Shown piece by piece: positions 1 to 9,173 of a stretch of DNA of 17,725 nt. This DNA is from CAUZSM01 sp963582685 (GTDB lineage: Archaea; Thermoplasmatota; Poseidoniia; Poseidoniales; Thalassarchaeaceae). Every line of letters starts with the position of its first letter. Position 1 is the stretch's first letter. The notes below the pieces were generated by a model. It had not been told where the DNA came from. It did no database searches and saw only the letters and a program-made list of their open reading frames with translations. The stretch lies in the NCBI GenBank assembly GCA_963582685.1, contig CAUZSM010000024.1, forward strand, positions 1-17,725. The letters are read 5' to 3'. The translations under genes were made by a program, and so were the position numbers.

Positions 1-1
1 G

Positions 2-3000
2 AATCAGACGATGGATCTCACGCTGCACAATAGTGGACAGACCAACCTTTCAGTCTCACTCACGCCTTCACAACTCGTTCCACTGAGGTATTTCCAATCC
101 ACTTGGGATAGCACTTCGGCATCGGTAACCGGCAATAATTCCACTTGGGATGGTCATCAGTCAGGCCGCCCAGACTTCGTATTCCCGCTGCACATCAAGG
201 GCGATGCGAATCTATCGTTGCCCAACGCCACCACGCTGATTCGAGCGAGGGCAGTTATGGAGGGTGAAGGATTCGATGGCGACCAGAATTACCAATCTGA
301 GAACCGTATCTATCTGAGAATATGGCGTTGGACCGATAGCGACGGCGATGGGCTGTGGTGGAATGATTCTGATGGAGACGGCTACGTTGACGATGGCGAT
401 TGGACTGAGGCCAATTCTGAATTTGCTATGATTACTGAGCACGTCTACGCCTCTCCACAAGTCGAGGTGCGTGTTGGGAATCCCCATGATTGGGATGGAG
501 ATGGACTATTGCTCGGAGTTTATCGTGAATACATTCGGGCTCCCGATAAGACTCCCCTGCACATCGAGATGGACTGGACTGCATTCGGTCCGGCTTCTGA
601 TTCATGGATCAGTGCGCCCTCACTTGTCACTGTGCCCGCAAATAGCAGTATGACTGTACCGGTAACCATTGATGTGCCGCCCGACGCAGATGGTGGGCTG
701 CGCCAACACGGGCTACGATTGCAGGCTCACGAGGTCGATGCCAATGGGACTGCGATTGCAAATGGCACAGTGCGAAAATGGTCGTGGCCGGTCATCACCA
801 ATGTCGGTTGGAATGGACCATTCACTGCCACCCCATTACCCGTGGATGGAAACCTGTCCAATCAGACGCTGTACGAGGAGACTTGGTTGCAAGGTGCGCA
901 ACGCTGGGGTTGGCGGTCTGAATCCGGTGACTGGAAGTTCCTGACCCTCGATTGGCCCACCTCACTTTCAGGTAATGGCTCGATTATCATCGATGTTGAT
1001 TGGGCCAACAATACCTACACCGATGTCGATGTTCACTGGATGTCTGAGATTGCACATCCATTCTATGCTGATGACCCTGCTGCCTATGGTCCACGAAGTG
1101 TTGCAATCGAGACCGGCTCGACCAACAAAGACCGGGGTTCTGGAATCTATGGTTGGGAAACCAGCACCGGCAGCAGTCATGAGATGATAATCGCCGATGA
1201 CTCACCGGGAACCAAGCAGATGTTGTTGCACTCGGCCATGCATGGGGTGAACACCAATGACAACCCCCTCAACATCACCGTTGGATATGTGGCACCGCTC
1301 GGGGCGGGGCTATCCACTGTGGTGCGTGACTGGTCTATGGCTGACGGCAATGCCTCCTATCACATCGGCTCGACCTTGCCGCTTGATGTTGTGAGCATGA
1401 CCGCACACGGCTTCACTCAGCCGCAGTATCTGCCGAGTGAATTGGCCTATCCGGACACGGCGAACGATGTGACTACCGCTTCATACATCCGTCCATTCGC
1501 AGTATCCGGAGCCCAACTCATTGAGGTTGAAATCGGCTCACACATCAGCGGAGTGGATCTCGATCTCTACCTATATCGTGACAAGAACAACAACGGACAG
1601 TTGGACTGGGGCAATGAGCAAGTATCAGCAAGTGGCAACTGGAATTCCGAAGAATCGATTTCATTGTTGAATCCCCCCAGCGGAACGTATTGGGTCGTCG
1701 TGCACGGATATGCAACTCCTGGCCCGAACGCGACCTTCTGGTTGCGCTGGTCAGAAATCGGCGGCACCGACTTGGTGGTCGAAGGATGGGATGCTCTGAA
1801 TAATTCTGAAATCTCCAATTTGTATGGCAATGGCTCCTCTGCTCTTGGTGGAATGGTACCCACGACTGTCACCGCGGTGAATCTCTCTTACAGCATGCCT
1901 AGTGAGGCTGGAACTTGGGCCGGATGGGTCGATGTGGTTCTGTCAAATGGCGGTGTGCTGCGACTGCCATACTCCTACACGCTGCTTGAATTACCCCCGA
2001 TGGTAGAATTTGATTTGGAAGATGGCACCAGAACCAATCAAACCCTCAACATTTCCTTGTCCTCAATCGATTTAGGCACTGGCTTCAATCTTTCACGGCT
2101 CACCCTTGACTCAAATCCTGTTCATGATTGGCGTAACATGAGTTCTGCTACCCTCGAGGCATCGTATGCTGATGGTACACGCGTTGAAGGTGCGATGGAA
2201 AACTGGTCGCATTGGAATGAGAACAGAATGTATAGCGCCGGCTCACACTTTGTGGAGTCGGGCGGCATCCTCACCTTGGAAGCCGAATCAGCGATGATGA
2301 ACTTGCCCGGCTCTGACAACGCCAGCAACATTGCTTGGCAGAATGCTACCGATGGAACACAGTACACCGGTAGCGGCTACATGCAGGCGGAGCCCGACCT
2401 AGGAGTGGACACAGGTGATTCTACCAATGGCAGCGAGTTGTCTTGGCAGGTCGAATTCAACGACGCCGGCACCTATTGGATTTGGGTGCGTATGCTACGT
2501 GTGGATGATGACAGTGACTCCATTCATGTCGGAATAGATGGGGAACCTGCCACCTATGGTGGGAATGGGCTATCCACAGACCAGCCCGGCTGGACGTGGG
2601 CGAATGCGGTTGACAACACCACACTGAACTGGCGAGCATGGTTGAGTGTGCCAGCAGCTGGCCGGCATACCATCAGTGTCTGGATGAAGGAGGATGGCAT
2701 CCGATTCGATAGGTTGGTGCTTACTCAAAATATGCAGTGGACCCCGCCGACCACACCGACGACACCTGCCGAACGTTGGGATGATGTCACTATTCGGGCT
2801 GCTTGGCTGAATTGGACACTGCAGCCTGATGAGCGCTGGCAGACTTTCAACGCCACAGCGCTGGATATCCGCAATCTACTGAACCAGAGCAGTTTGATGG
2901 TCGAGTACGATGCGACCGCACCGATGATTGCCGTGCAAGGATGGAAGTTCCTCGACAATCGCTCTCACATCGATGATATCCGTATTCAGACCGACCCTGA

Positions 3001-5074
3001 GGCGACGTTATGGTTCAATGGCTCAGTGCTTGAAGTGGACCAAATTACCGGTATATCGACACCATCTATAGAATTACACCCAACCTATTGGTCACCAAAT
3101 CAAGGTGATGTCATGAGTGGTGACCCATGGGATGCCTCAACGTGGAGTTGGGTTGACCTCAACGTGTTCGAAGTAGTCGCTCTAGACCCGGCTGGCAACT
3201 GGAATAACCTGTCTTTTGACATCGCGCATGACCCGTGGGGTCCAGAGAATGGCCCGGTATATCCGCAGATGACCATCGACGGAATCAGTGCTGAACATTG
3301 GGCTGGTTCTGAGGTGAATCTCGATGCCTCCACCTCTCCATTCAACATCTCAATTGGTGAGATTCGAACAACAGCGATATTCGATGTCAAAACTGCCTGC
3401 TTGAGCCTGAGGGAATACCAAGACCCGTGGGAGCCTGAGACTGCAGTATCGGTCTTCCGAGATTGCCAATCGGTCTCTTCGCCCCCATGGGGTTCAGATT
3501 CATCATCTCATATGCGAGGCCGCACATGGACACCACCGCCAATGATTGAATTCATCTTCGCATTTGACATCACTTTGGTTGATGATGGACCGTTCGCTAT
3601 CACTCTTGAAGTCGAGGATTGGGCCGGTAACCACGGCGATATGTGGCGATTGTTGAACATTGACAGAACCGCACCAGTCATTTCGTGGAATGAGCCAGAG
3701 CCTGCCGCCATTCTTACTGACCACTTCCTGACAATGAATTGGTCAGTCAACGAGCTGGGAGTGCAAATTGTCGAAATTAACGGCGAATCTCAAGTTGTGC
3801 CCGGATTCATTGGTGAGGCTGGTGAGCAGACCTTCATTCTTGACTGGACTGGCAACCACACCGTTTGCATCATTGCTTCAGATTTGACCGGCGTATCGGG
3901 TGTTGCGATTCCAAATACTGCCCGCGAATGTCGCGCCTTCGTACTCCCATACGAAACCTATCTTCCTGATCTTTCAGCGCCGTGGAATTCGACACACGTC
4001 AACACAACTCGAGTATTCGCTGACCTGACTTTGGGTCCGAGCCAAACCTATGCTTGGTGGCATACTGCGACTGGGCTAAACAACTCAAATGGTTCACTTT
4101 ATGCAGTCAGTGATGGCGGTGTTTCCCAACCAATTGACCTCGTCGAAGGAGAAAACAGTCTGCTATTCCATTTGCAAGCGCTGGACTTGATGTTCGTCTA
4201 CCGACTGCAGGTGACATTGGACACCGGCACCCCCATCGTATCTATCGATTCACCCGCATACGGCACAGCAACCTATCGAGACAGAATTGCAGTGGAGGGT
4301 GAATGCGAATATCGCCTGAACGTTTCTATCGAAGTAGACGGCATTGTCACCGACGCTCCATGTAGGCCCGCTGGCACCTACGAGATCTGGGCCATGCTGC
4401 CGCATGCTAGCAATCAGTATATTCTCACCACTTCGCAGACCGACCTTGCCAACAATACTGGTTCGGCGAGTATCATGGTGGAGGTAGATCACTCGGCTCC
4501 TGCGGCTCTGATGCGCTGGCAGGACACCGACTGCGGCCGAATCCCCTCCAACGCTATCTGGGCACCCCCACTCGAGGCAGAATGTACGATGGGCGTCGAA
4601 GTAGTGCTACTAGATGACGACATTGTGTCTTGGTCACTAGCCCTGCAGAGAAATGGAGAGACAATTTTTGTTGAGAACGGAAGCGCTCCGGATAATCCTG
4701 GTGAATCCCGAATCTATTCCACAAATACAGGTCCGGGCGAGTGGATAGCAACGCTGGAAGTCGAAGATGCCGCGGGAAATCGCCAACATCTCACACTAGC
4801 TGAGACAATGATTGCACCCGAGGCAACAGTGGGTGAGGAAATTCGCACTTTGGGTTCTGTGCTCAACCTTGCGATGCTCTCCGCGCTAATTTTGATTGGA
4901 TTTGCCTGGAGAGCCTTCTCGCGACGGCAAGACGAGGATGGACAAGAAGTGGAGTGGACGCCTATAGACGTTGAACTTGTGCTTGAAGGCAGGGATGAAT
5001 CATCTATCGATGATTTCGATGACAAGATGGGTGACGGAGTCGTCAGCGACGAGGAAATTAAAGATAACGATTGA
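2..5074 (+). CDS. C-terminal part of a giant membrane-anchored surface protein, probably subtilisin-like (S8) exopeptidase; 5' end outside window
   Basis: The frame is open from the first complete codon, and the visible protein (about 1690 residues) has no signal peptide, so the N-terminus lies left of the window; the ATG at position 11 is probably internal. Modules in order: beta-rich segments with Ca-type Asp loops (DSDGDG, nt 338-400); a region around nt 1050-1300 whose YGP...N...G.G.W...TS.G pattern I recall from sequences after S8 catalytic domains; a PPC-like domain with an EF-hand-like loop (nt 1500-1760); a carbohydrate-binding-like beta domain (nt 2250-2720); a Thr/Pro linker (nt 2739-2775); several Ig-like domains ending in D-x-AGN-type signatures; a membrane helix (nt 4855-4915); and an acidic cytoplasmic tail. 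More than thirty N-x-S/T sequons suit an N-glycosylated exoprotein. No catalytic triad is visible, so the peptidase assignment is inference; it could be a non-enzymatic adhesin. Confidence 0.6.
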   Translation, partial: NQTMDLTLHNSGQTNLSVSLTPSQLVPLRYFQSTWDSTSASVTGNNSTWDGHQSGRPDFVFPLHIKGDANLSLPNATTLIRARAVMEGEGFDGDQNYQSENRIYLRIWRWTDSDGDGLWWNDSDGDGYVDDGDWTEANSEFAMITEHVYASPQVEVRVGNPHDWDGDGLLLGVYREYIRAPDKTPLHIEMDWTAFGPASDSWISAPSLVTVPANSSMTVPVTIDVPPDADGGLRQHGLRLQAHEVDANGTAIANGTVRKWSWPVITNVGWNGPFTATPLPVDGNLSNQTLYEETWLQGAQRWGWRSESGDWKFLTLDWPTSLSGNGSIIIDVDWANNTYTDVDVHWMSEIAHPFYADDPAAYGPRSVAIETGSTNKDRGSGIYGWETSTGSSHEMIIADDSPGTKQMLLHSAMHGVNTNDNPLNITVGYVAPLGAGLSTVVRDWSMADGNASYHIGSTLPLDVVSMTAHGFTQPQYLPSELAYPDTANDVTTASYIRPFAVSGAQLIEVEIGSHISGVDLDLYLYRDKNNNGQLDWGNEQVSASGNWNSEESISLLNPPSGTYWVVVHGYATPGPNATFWLRWSEIGGTDLVVEGWDALNNSEISNLYGNGSSALGGMVPTTVTAVNLSYSMPSEAGTWAGWVDVVLSNGGVLRLPYSYTLLELPPMVEFDLEDGTRTNQTLNISLSSIDLGTGFNLSRLTLDSNPVHDWRNMSSATLEASYADGTRVEGAMENWSHWNENRMYSAGSHFVESGGILTLEAESAMMNLPGSDNASNIAWQNATDGTQYTGSGYMQAEPDLGVDTGDSTNGSELSWQVEFNDAGTYWIWVRMLRVDDDSDSIHVGIDGEPATYGGNGLSTDQPGWTWANAVDNTTLNWRAWLSVPAAGRHTISVWMKEDGIRFDRLVLTQNMQWTPPTTPTTPAERWDDVTIRAAWLNWTLQPDERWQTFNATALDIRNLLNQSSLMVEYDATAPMIAVQGWKFLDNRSHIDDIRIQTDPEATLWFNGSVLEVDQITGISTPSIELHPTYWSPNQGDVMSGDPWDASTWSWVDLNVFEVVALDPAGNWNNLSFDIAHDPWGPENGPVYPQMTIDGISAEHWAGSEVNLDASTSPFNISIGEIRTTAIFDVKTACLSLREYQDPWEPETAVSVFRDCQSVSSPPWGSDSSSHMRGRTWTPPPMIEFIFAFDITLVDDGPFAITLEVEDWAGNHGDMWRLLNIDRTAPVISWNEPEPAAILTDHFLTMNWSVNELGVQIVEINGESQVVPGFIGEAGEQTFILDWTGNHTVCIIASDLTGVSGVAIPNTARECRAFVLPYETYLPDLSAPWNSTHVNTTRVFADLTLGPSQTYAWWHTATGLNNSNGSLYAVSDGGVSQPIDLVEGENSLLFHLQALDLMFVYRLQVTLDTGTPIVSIDSPAYGTATYRDRIAVEGECEYRLNVSIEVDGIVTDAPCRPAGTYEIWAMLPHASNQYILTTSQTDLANNTGSASIMVEVDHSAPAALMRWQDTDCGRIPSNAIWAPPLEAECTMGVEVVLLDDDIVSWSLALQRNGETIFVENGSAPDNPGESRIYSTNTGPGEWIATLEVEDAAGNRQHLTLAETMIAPEATVGEEIRTLGSVLNLAMLSALILIGFAWRAFSRRQDEDGQEVEWTPIDVELVLEGRDESSIDDFDDKMGDGVVSDEEIKDND

Positions 5075-5121
5075 GTCACGGATTCGACAACATCAAACGT
5101 CGAAGGAGTGGCTTAGCGCCC

Positions 5122-8100
5122 ATGCGAGGTACGCGCACGAGAGCAATACTGCTGACATTGCTCATGCTCGGCTCCACTACTCTGACTTCTGTTTCCGCAG
5201 TAGATGGAGATGGAGATGGCTACGACGATGAGGTTGATGACTGCCCCTTCGCTTATGGTAATTCCACTGTTGGTACCGTTGGATGTCCCGATGAAAATGG
5301 AGACGGAACACCTGATACTGTGCAGGGGACAATATCAGATTTCCAAGACGCCGATTATGCCAATACCGTATCAACATCAAGTTCGCGTAGTTCGATGTCC
5401 CGCGCCCTCGATGTCGCCCCGAATGGAATGTTTGCTGCTGGTGCTGACAGTGGTGATTATGTCTATCTGTATGATGCCGCTGGGAATCAAATGTCCACCT
5501 TGGCACAAGTTGTCAACAACCCTCGTGATTTGGATTTCTCTCCAAACGGTTCTTTACTCGCAGTAGCTGCTTACGAAAATAACAACAACGCCTCAGTTCA
5601 TGTTTTCACGATGAATTGGACAAACCTTTCTGCTGACCCACTGGTTAATCTATCTGCTAATCACGATGAAGACATGTATGCGTTAGTATTCAGCCCAGAT
5701 GGCAGCCTATTGCATGTCGGTGGGCAAGACCGCAATGTCACAACATACTACACCTCAAATTGGACCATAATGAATCGTATTACGTCTGAAGGCGATGATG
5801 TTTACAACATCAAATGTAGTCCAGACGGGCGTTTTATCGCATTCACCCATGCCGAGGAATTATCAGTTCATTGGGTGAACAACGGAACGCAATTCTACAA
5901 CCGCCACAACAACAGTGGCACCACTCTGGGTTTGGACTGGAGTCCTGATGGCAATTGGATTGTAACGGGCAGTTCAGACAACCATGTTCGGGTTTATCAT
6001 GCTCAGAATGGAACGTTGCTCACCAACATTTCCTATAGTTCCGATGTGAATGAAGTAGCTTTCAACCGTGCAGGAACACATCTGGTTTTGGCTACAAATG
6101 ATGATGACCCTACATGGATTATCCGAACATCAGATTGGACTGTAGAGGCTAGTTTTGGTGATTTCCCTGGCGGCAGTGGATGGGGCGGTTCAGGTCGTCG
6201 TGGTGCGCGTGATGTCGCTTGGTCGCTTGATGAGACCAAGATATACTTCGGTGCTAGATACTATGGTCGGGTGTACACGTTCTTTTCGACGGACTCCTAC
6301 CTATGGCTTGGTGGAGATGTCACCGGCGAGTTGATGCAGAGCGAATTCCGTGAATACTTGTACTCACATTCCGATTTCATCCCTAATCACTACAACAGTA
6401 CTGTGAAACAAGTGACTCAAAATCAGTGCAACGGCTTCAATCCGCATGCGGTTTCGCCGCTGCTTGGTGCTTCTTCCAGCACAGCTTCTGGCCAGTTAAC
6501 CACGCCATTGAGCAATTATTCTGTCAGCGGCATGCGCGAATGTGACCAAACTGGAGACATTCTGATCGAAGTGCCAGTAGCAAGAATGCCGGCATCATTG
6601 ATGATTAAGCCAAGCAGTGCTGCGAGGCAATGCATCAATACCATCGGCGGCGGTCTTTCAATGGGCCAACTACGTTGGATTATTTCCGGTGCATCTGAAT
6701 CAACTCTGACATCAGGAGGCGGTGTTCACCCAGGTGTTGATTGGGATTCTATAGTTCCCAACGACAATGATGACGGCGAGGTTGAATGGAGAGATTTACA
6801 CAACTCTTGCGCTAATGAGGCAATTCACATCATGCACCGATGGGAAAACCGTTCAGTGCCACAGATGATTGAGAATTTTATGTTCTGTGACCACTGCGCT
6901 TTCCCTGAAGACTGGTATGCATCCGACTTCGAACGCCTACGAATGGTTTTGGAGAACCGTGATGAGATTGTCGACGGTGTGTCTGCCAACGACGATGTTA
7001 TCGGCATCACAGAATTACGTGTCGCCCTCAATACCAACGGTTCAGTATTCAATATCCCTGTGTACGACAACTGGACACACGGTGCCAAGGATGCCTTCAA
7101 CGCTGGAAACACACCCATCATACCAACGGTTGAAAACAGTTCACTGGGGCTTTGGCCATTCCAAGATGATTATCGGCTGGTGTTCAGGGAGTCCGACCTT
7201 GATTTAGTTCGAGATTTCGTTTCATGGATGTTATCCGAGGAGGGTCAGGATAATTTCGACGACTCCGGTTTCGTAAGGATGGACCCCTATTCGAGAGTTT
7301 TGTCTTACGATCGAATCGGCATCAACATGCGCAGTATCCTCCCAGATGACGACGGCGACGGGATTTGGAATGGTGACGACAACTGTATGTGGACACCGTC
7401 CACCGAATATGATTCAGTTGACGAGTTCGGCTGCTCTGACAGTCAGCGCGACAGTGATGGCGACGGTCATATGGACGACGTCGATGATTGCCGGGACACC
7501 TATGGTCTGAGTATTCAACCTACCCTTGGTTGCCCTGATACCGATGGTGACGGATGGGCCGACACAGGCGATGCATTGCCCAACGAACCATCACAATGGG
7601 AGGACCAAGATGGGGATGGCTTTGGCGACAACAATGACCCCGGCGCCAATCTGACCGACGCTTGTCCCACGGTGTATGGAACCTCAATTTACGACAGGTA
7701 TGGTTGCCCGGACACTGATGGTGATGGGTGGTCGGACGAGGGCGACTTATTCCCGTTAGATGGCACCCAGTGGGCCGACTTCGATGGCGACGGAGTCGGT
7801 GATAACTACACTTGGTTAGGAGTAGTGGATGGTTTACGTCGAAATGAGAATGGCGACGCCTTCCCCGCTGATATCAGCCAGCACAAGGACCGTGATGGCG
7901 ATGGATACGGTGACAACTCAAGCGGATTCCTTGCAGATGACTGCCCAGATAATGCCGGCTCATCGACATTAGGGGGTCTTGTCGGATGCCCGGATGCTGA
8001 CGAAGATGGTTGGGCTGACACACTGGACGCCTTCCCATATGATGAGACTCAACACTCAGACATTGACAACGATGGATACGGGGATTCACTGAGTGGGAAT

Positions 8101-9120
8101 CTGCCCGATGACTGCCCCCAGACTGCAGTAGATGAAATCGCACTGGTCAACGCTGTTGGCTGTGGCCCGTCCGAGCGTGATTCAGACACCGATGGTGTGA
8201 GCGATGCCGATGATCTATGCCCGAATACTCCACCAGAAGTAGCGACCGATGTCGATGCCAATGGATGTGCGGATATTGAACGTGATAGCGATGGGGATGG
8301 TCACTTCGACGCGTATGATGAGTACCCATTCGATGGGACTCAATCTGTGGATTCTGATGGTGATGGATTTCCAGACAATTCCACTGGGACCAATGGGGAC
8401 CACTGCCCATTGGAGGCGGGGACTTCCACACAAGACAGGCGAGGATGCCCCGACCAAGACGGGGATGGATATTCAGACCCCGATGCGCATTGGGATGTTC
8501 CAGATGGAGCCGACGCTGTTGCGAACATTGCTACCCAGTGGGCAGATGCTGATGGCGATGGATGGTACGACAACTACGACGACCTTTCTTGGATGAATGA
8601 TGAGATGAGGCAGCAGGCAAGTCCACCTTGGCCTGGCATCTTCATCGAGGATGCACACAGGCCGGACCGTTGCCCGGTTGATGCAGTTGAAGGAGAAATT
8701 ATCTATTCTCACCAAGGTTGTCCAAACGGGATGAACCCAATTTATGTGGATAATGGGACAGATGGTCTTGGCCAGAATCTAACCTACACGAAGGATACAG
8801 GTGGAATGTCCACCGGCACCATCGCGCTGATTGTGGTCGTCCTCCTTGCAATTATTGGGCTTGGAGCGGCCGGTGCAGTATTGTCAACTCGCTTGAATAA
8901 GAAGGACTCACCTTCACTCTCCAATTCTACCAGTCGTATTGAATCAGAAATGGCTCGCGAGGACATCGCAGATCAGCAGCAGGAGCAGGAGTATCTTGAG
9001 CCAGAGGATGACCCGAACTATACCGTCGATGATGATGGCATTGAGTGGTGGAAGGATGACGATGGCACGTGGTGGTATCGCACTGAAGAGATGGACGAAT
9101 GGGTGGAACGCCCGGTTTAG
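5122..9120 (+). CDS. Large surface protein: signal peptide, WD40-like propeller, unknown Cys domain, TSP3-like Ca repeats, TM anchor, WW tail
   Basis: The start is ATG 5122 because it places a clear Sec signal peptide (MRGTRTR, then a Leu-rich core, ending VSA) at the N-terminus. A TTG at 5071 overlapping the previous stop would add 17 residues and is the alternative. The product is 1332 residues. One Asp-rich TSP3-like unit follows the signal peptide. Residues about 92-393 hold seven WD40-like blades with SPDG/SPNG turns, so probably a complete propeller. Residues about 394-741 match nothing I know and contain scattered Cys plus a CxxC (C589, C592). Residues about 742-1157 are a ladder of some 14 DxDGDGxxD loops alternating with DDCP/GCPD Cys pairs, typical of calcium-stiffened stalks. 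A membrane helix starts near 1232, followed by a cytoplasmic acidic, Trp-rich tail. The protein should stand on the cell surface on a rigid stalk. Its immediate position after the upstream surface gene suggests co-transcription. The ligand is unknown. Confidence 0.88.
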   Translation: MRGTRTRAILLTLLMLGSTTLTSVSAVDGDGDGYDDEVDDCPFAYGNSTVGTVGCPDENGDGTPDTVQGTISDFQDADYANTVSTSSSRSSMSRALDVAPNGMFAAGADSGDYVYLYDAAGNQMSTLAQVVNNPRDLDFSPNGSLLAVAAYENNNNASVHVFTMNWTNLSADPLVNLSANHDEDMYALVFSPDGSLLHVGGQDRNVTTYYTSNWTIMNRITSEGDDVYNIKCSPDGRFIAFTHAEELSVHWVNNGTQFYNRHNNSGTTLGLDWSPDGNWIVTGSSDNHVRVYHAQNGTLLTNISYSSDVNEVAFNRAGTHLVLATNDDDPTWIIRTSDWTVEASFGDFPGGSGWGGSGRRGARDVAWSLDETKIYFGARYYGRVYTFFSTDSYLWLGGDVTGELMQSEFREYLYSHSDFIPNHYNSTVKQVTQNQCNGFNPHAVSPLLGASSSTASGQLTTPLSNYSVSGMRECDQTGDILIEVPVARMPASLMIKPSSAARQCINTIGGGLSMGQLRWIISGASESTLTSGGGVHPGVDWDSIVPNDNDDGEVEWRDLHNSCANEAIHIMHRWENRSVPQMIENFMFCDHCAFPEDWYASDFERLRMVLENRDEIVDGVSANDDVIGITELRVALNTNGSVFNIPVYDNWTHGAKDAFNAGNTPIIPTVENSSLGLWPFQDDYRLVFRESDLDLVRDFVSWMLSEEGQDNFDDSGFVRMDPYSRVLSYDRIGINMRSILPDDDGDGIWNGDDNCMWTPSTEYDSVDEFGCSDSQRDSDGDGHMDDVDDCRDTYGLSIQPTLGCPDTDGDGWADTGDALPNEPSQWEDQDGDGFGDNNDPGANLTDACPTVYGTSIYDRYGCPDTDGDGWSDEGDLFPLDGTQWADFDGDGVGDNYTWLGVVDGLRRNENGDAFPADISQHKDRDGDGYGDNSSGFLADDCPDNAGSSTLGGLVGCPDADEDGWADTLDAFPYDETQHSDIDNDGYGDSLSGNLPDDCPQTAVDEIALVNAVGCGPSERDSDTDGVSDADDLCPNTPPEVATDVDANGCADIERDSDGDGHFDAYDEYPFDGTQSVDSDGDGFPDNSTGTNGDHCPLEAGTSTQDRRGCPDQDGDGYSDPDAHWDVPDGADAVANIATQWADADGDGWYDNYDDLSWMNDEMRQQASPPWPGIFIEDAHRPDRCPVDAVEGEIIYSHQGCPNGMNPIYVDNGTDGLGQNLTYTKDTGGMSTGTIALIVVVLLAIIGLGAAGAVLSTRLNKKDSPSLSNSTSRIESEMAREDIADQQQEQEYLEPEDDPNYTVDDDGIEWWKDDDGTWWYRTEEMDEWVERPV
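7345..8592 (+). repeat. In-gene ladder of thrombospondin-3-like Asp-rich calcium repeats
   Basis: About fourteen units of the form D-x-D-G-D-G-x-x-D occur inside the second surface gene. Longer super-units of roughly 50-60 residues can be seen: a DGW(A/S)D loop, a D-x-FP spacer, a TQW or TQH segment, a DGYGDN loop, then a DDCP...GCPD pair. DNA copies have diverged, so this is an old protein repeat rather than a recent tandem duplication. Such loops bind calcium in thrombospondins and in many marine prokaryotic surface proteins. Confidence 0.85.
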
Positions 9121-9173
9121 TTGCTCTTTCACATACCCGAACGGCTATGGAGCAGGCTTTGTTGGCCATTGAC

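Noticed and set aside
4714..5079. Minus-strand Ser-rich open frame of 121 codons
   Set aside because: It is the reverse complement of the acidic Asp/Glu-rich tail of the first surface protein, which reads as Ser/Leu/Ile on the other strand.
7345..8592. Regular spacing resembling a CRISPR array or DNA satellite
   Set aside because: The repetition is at protein level (Asp-rich calcium loops); the DNA copies differ and the stretch is one continuous reading frame.
9099..9173. Extended dehydrogenase start overlapping the previous gene
   Set aside because: The Rossmann strand normally starts within a few residues of the N-terminus, which ATG 9174 satisfies; the extension overlaps the preceding stop.
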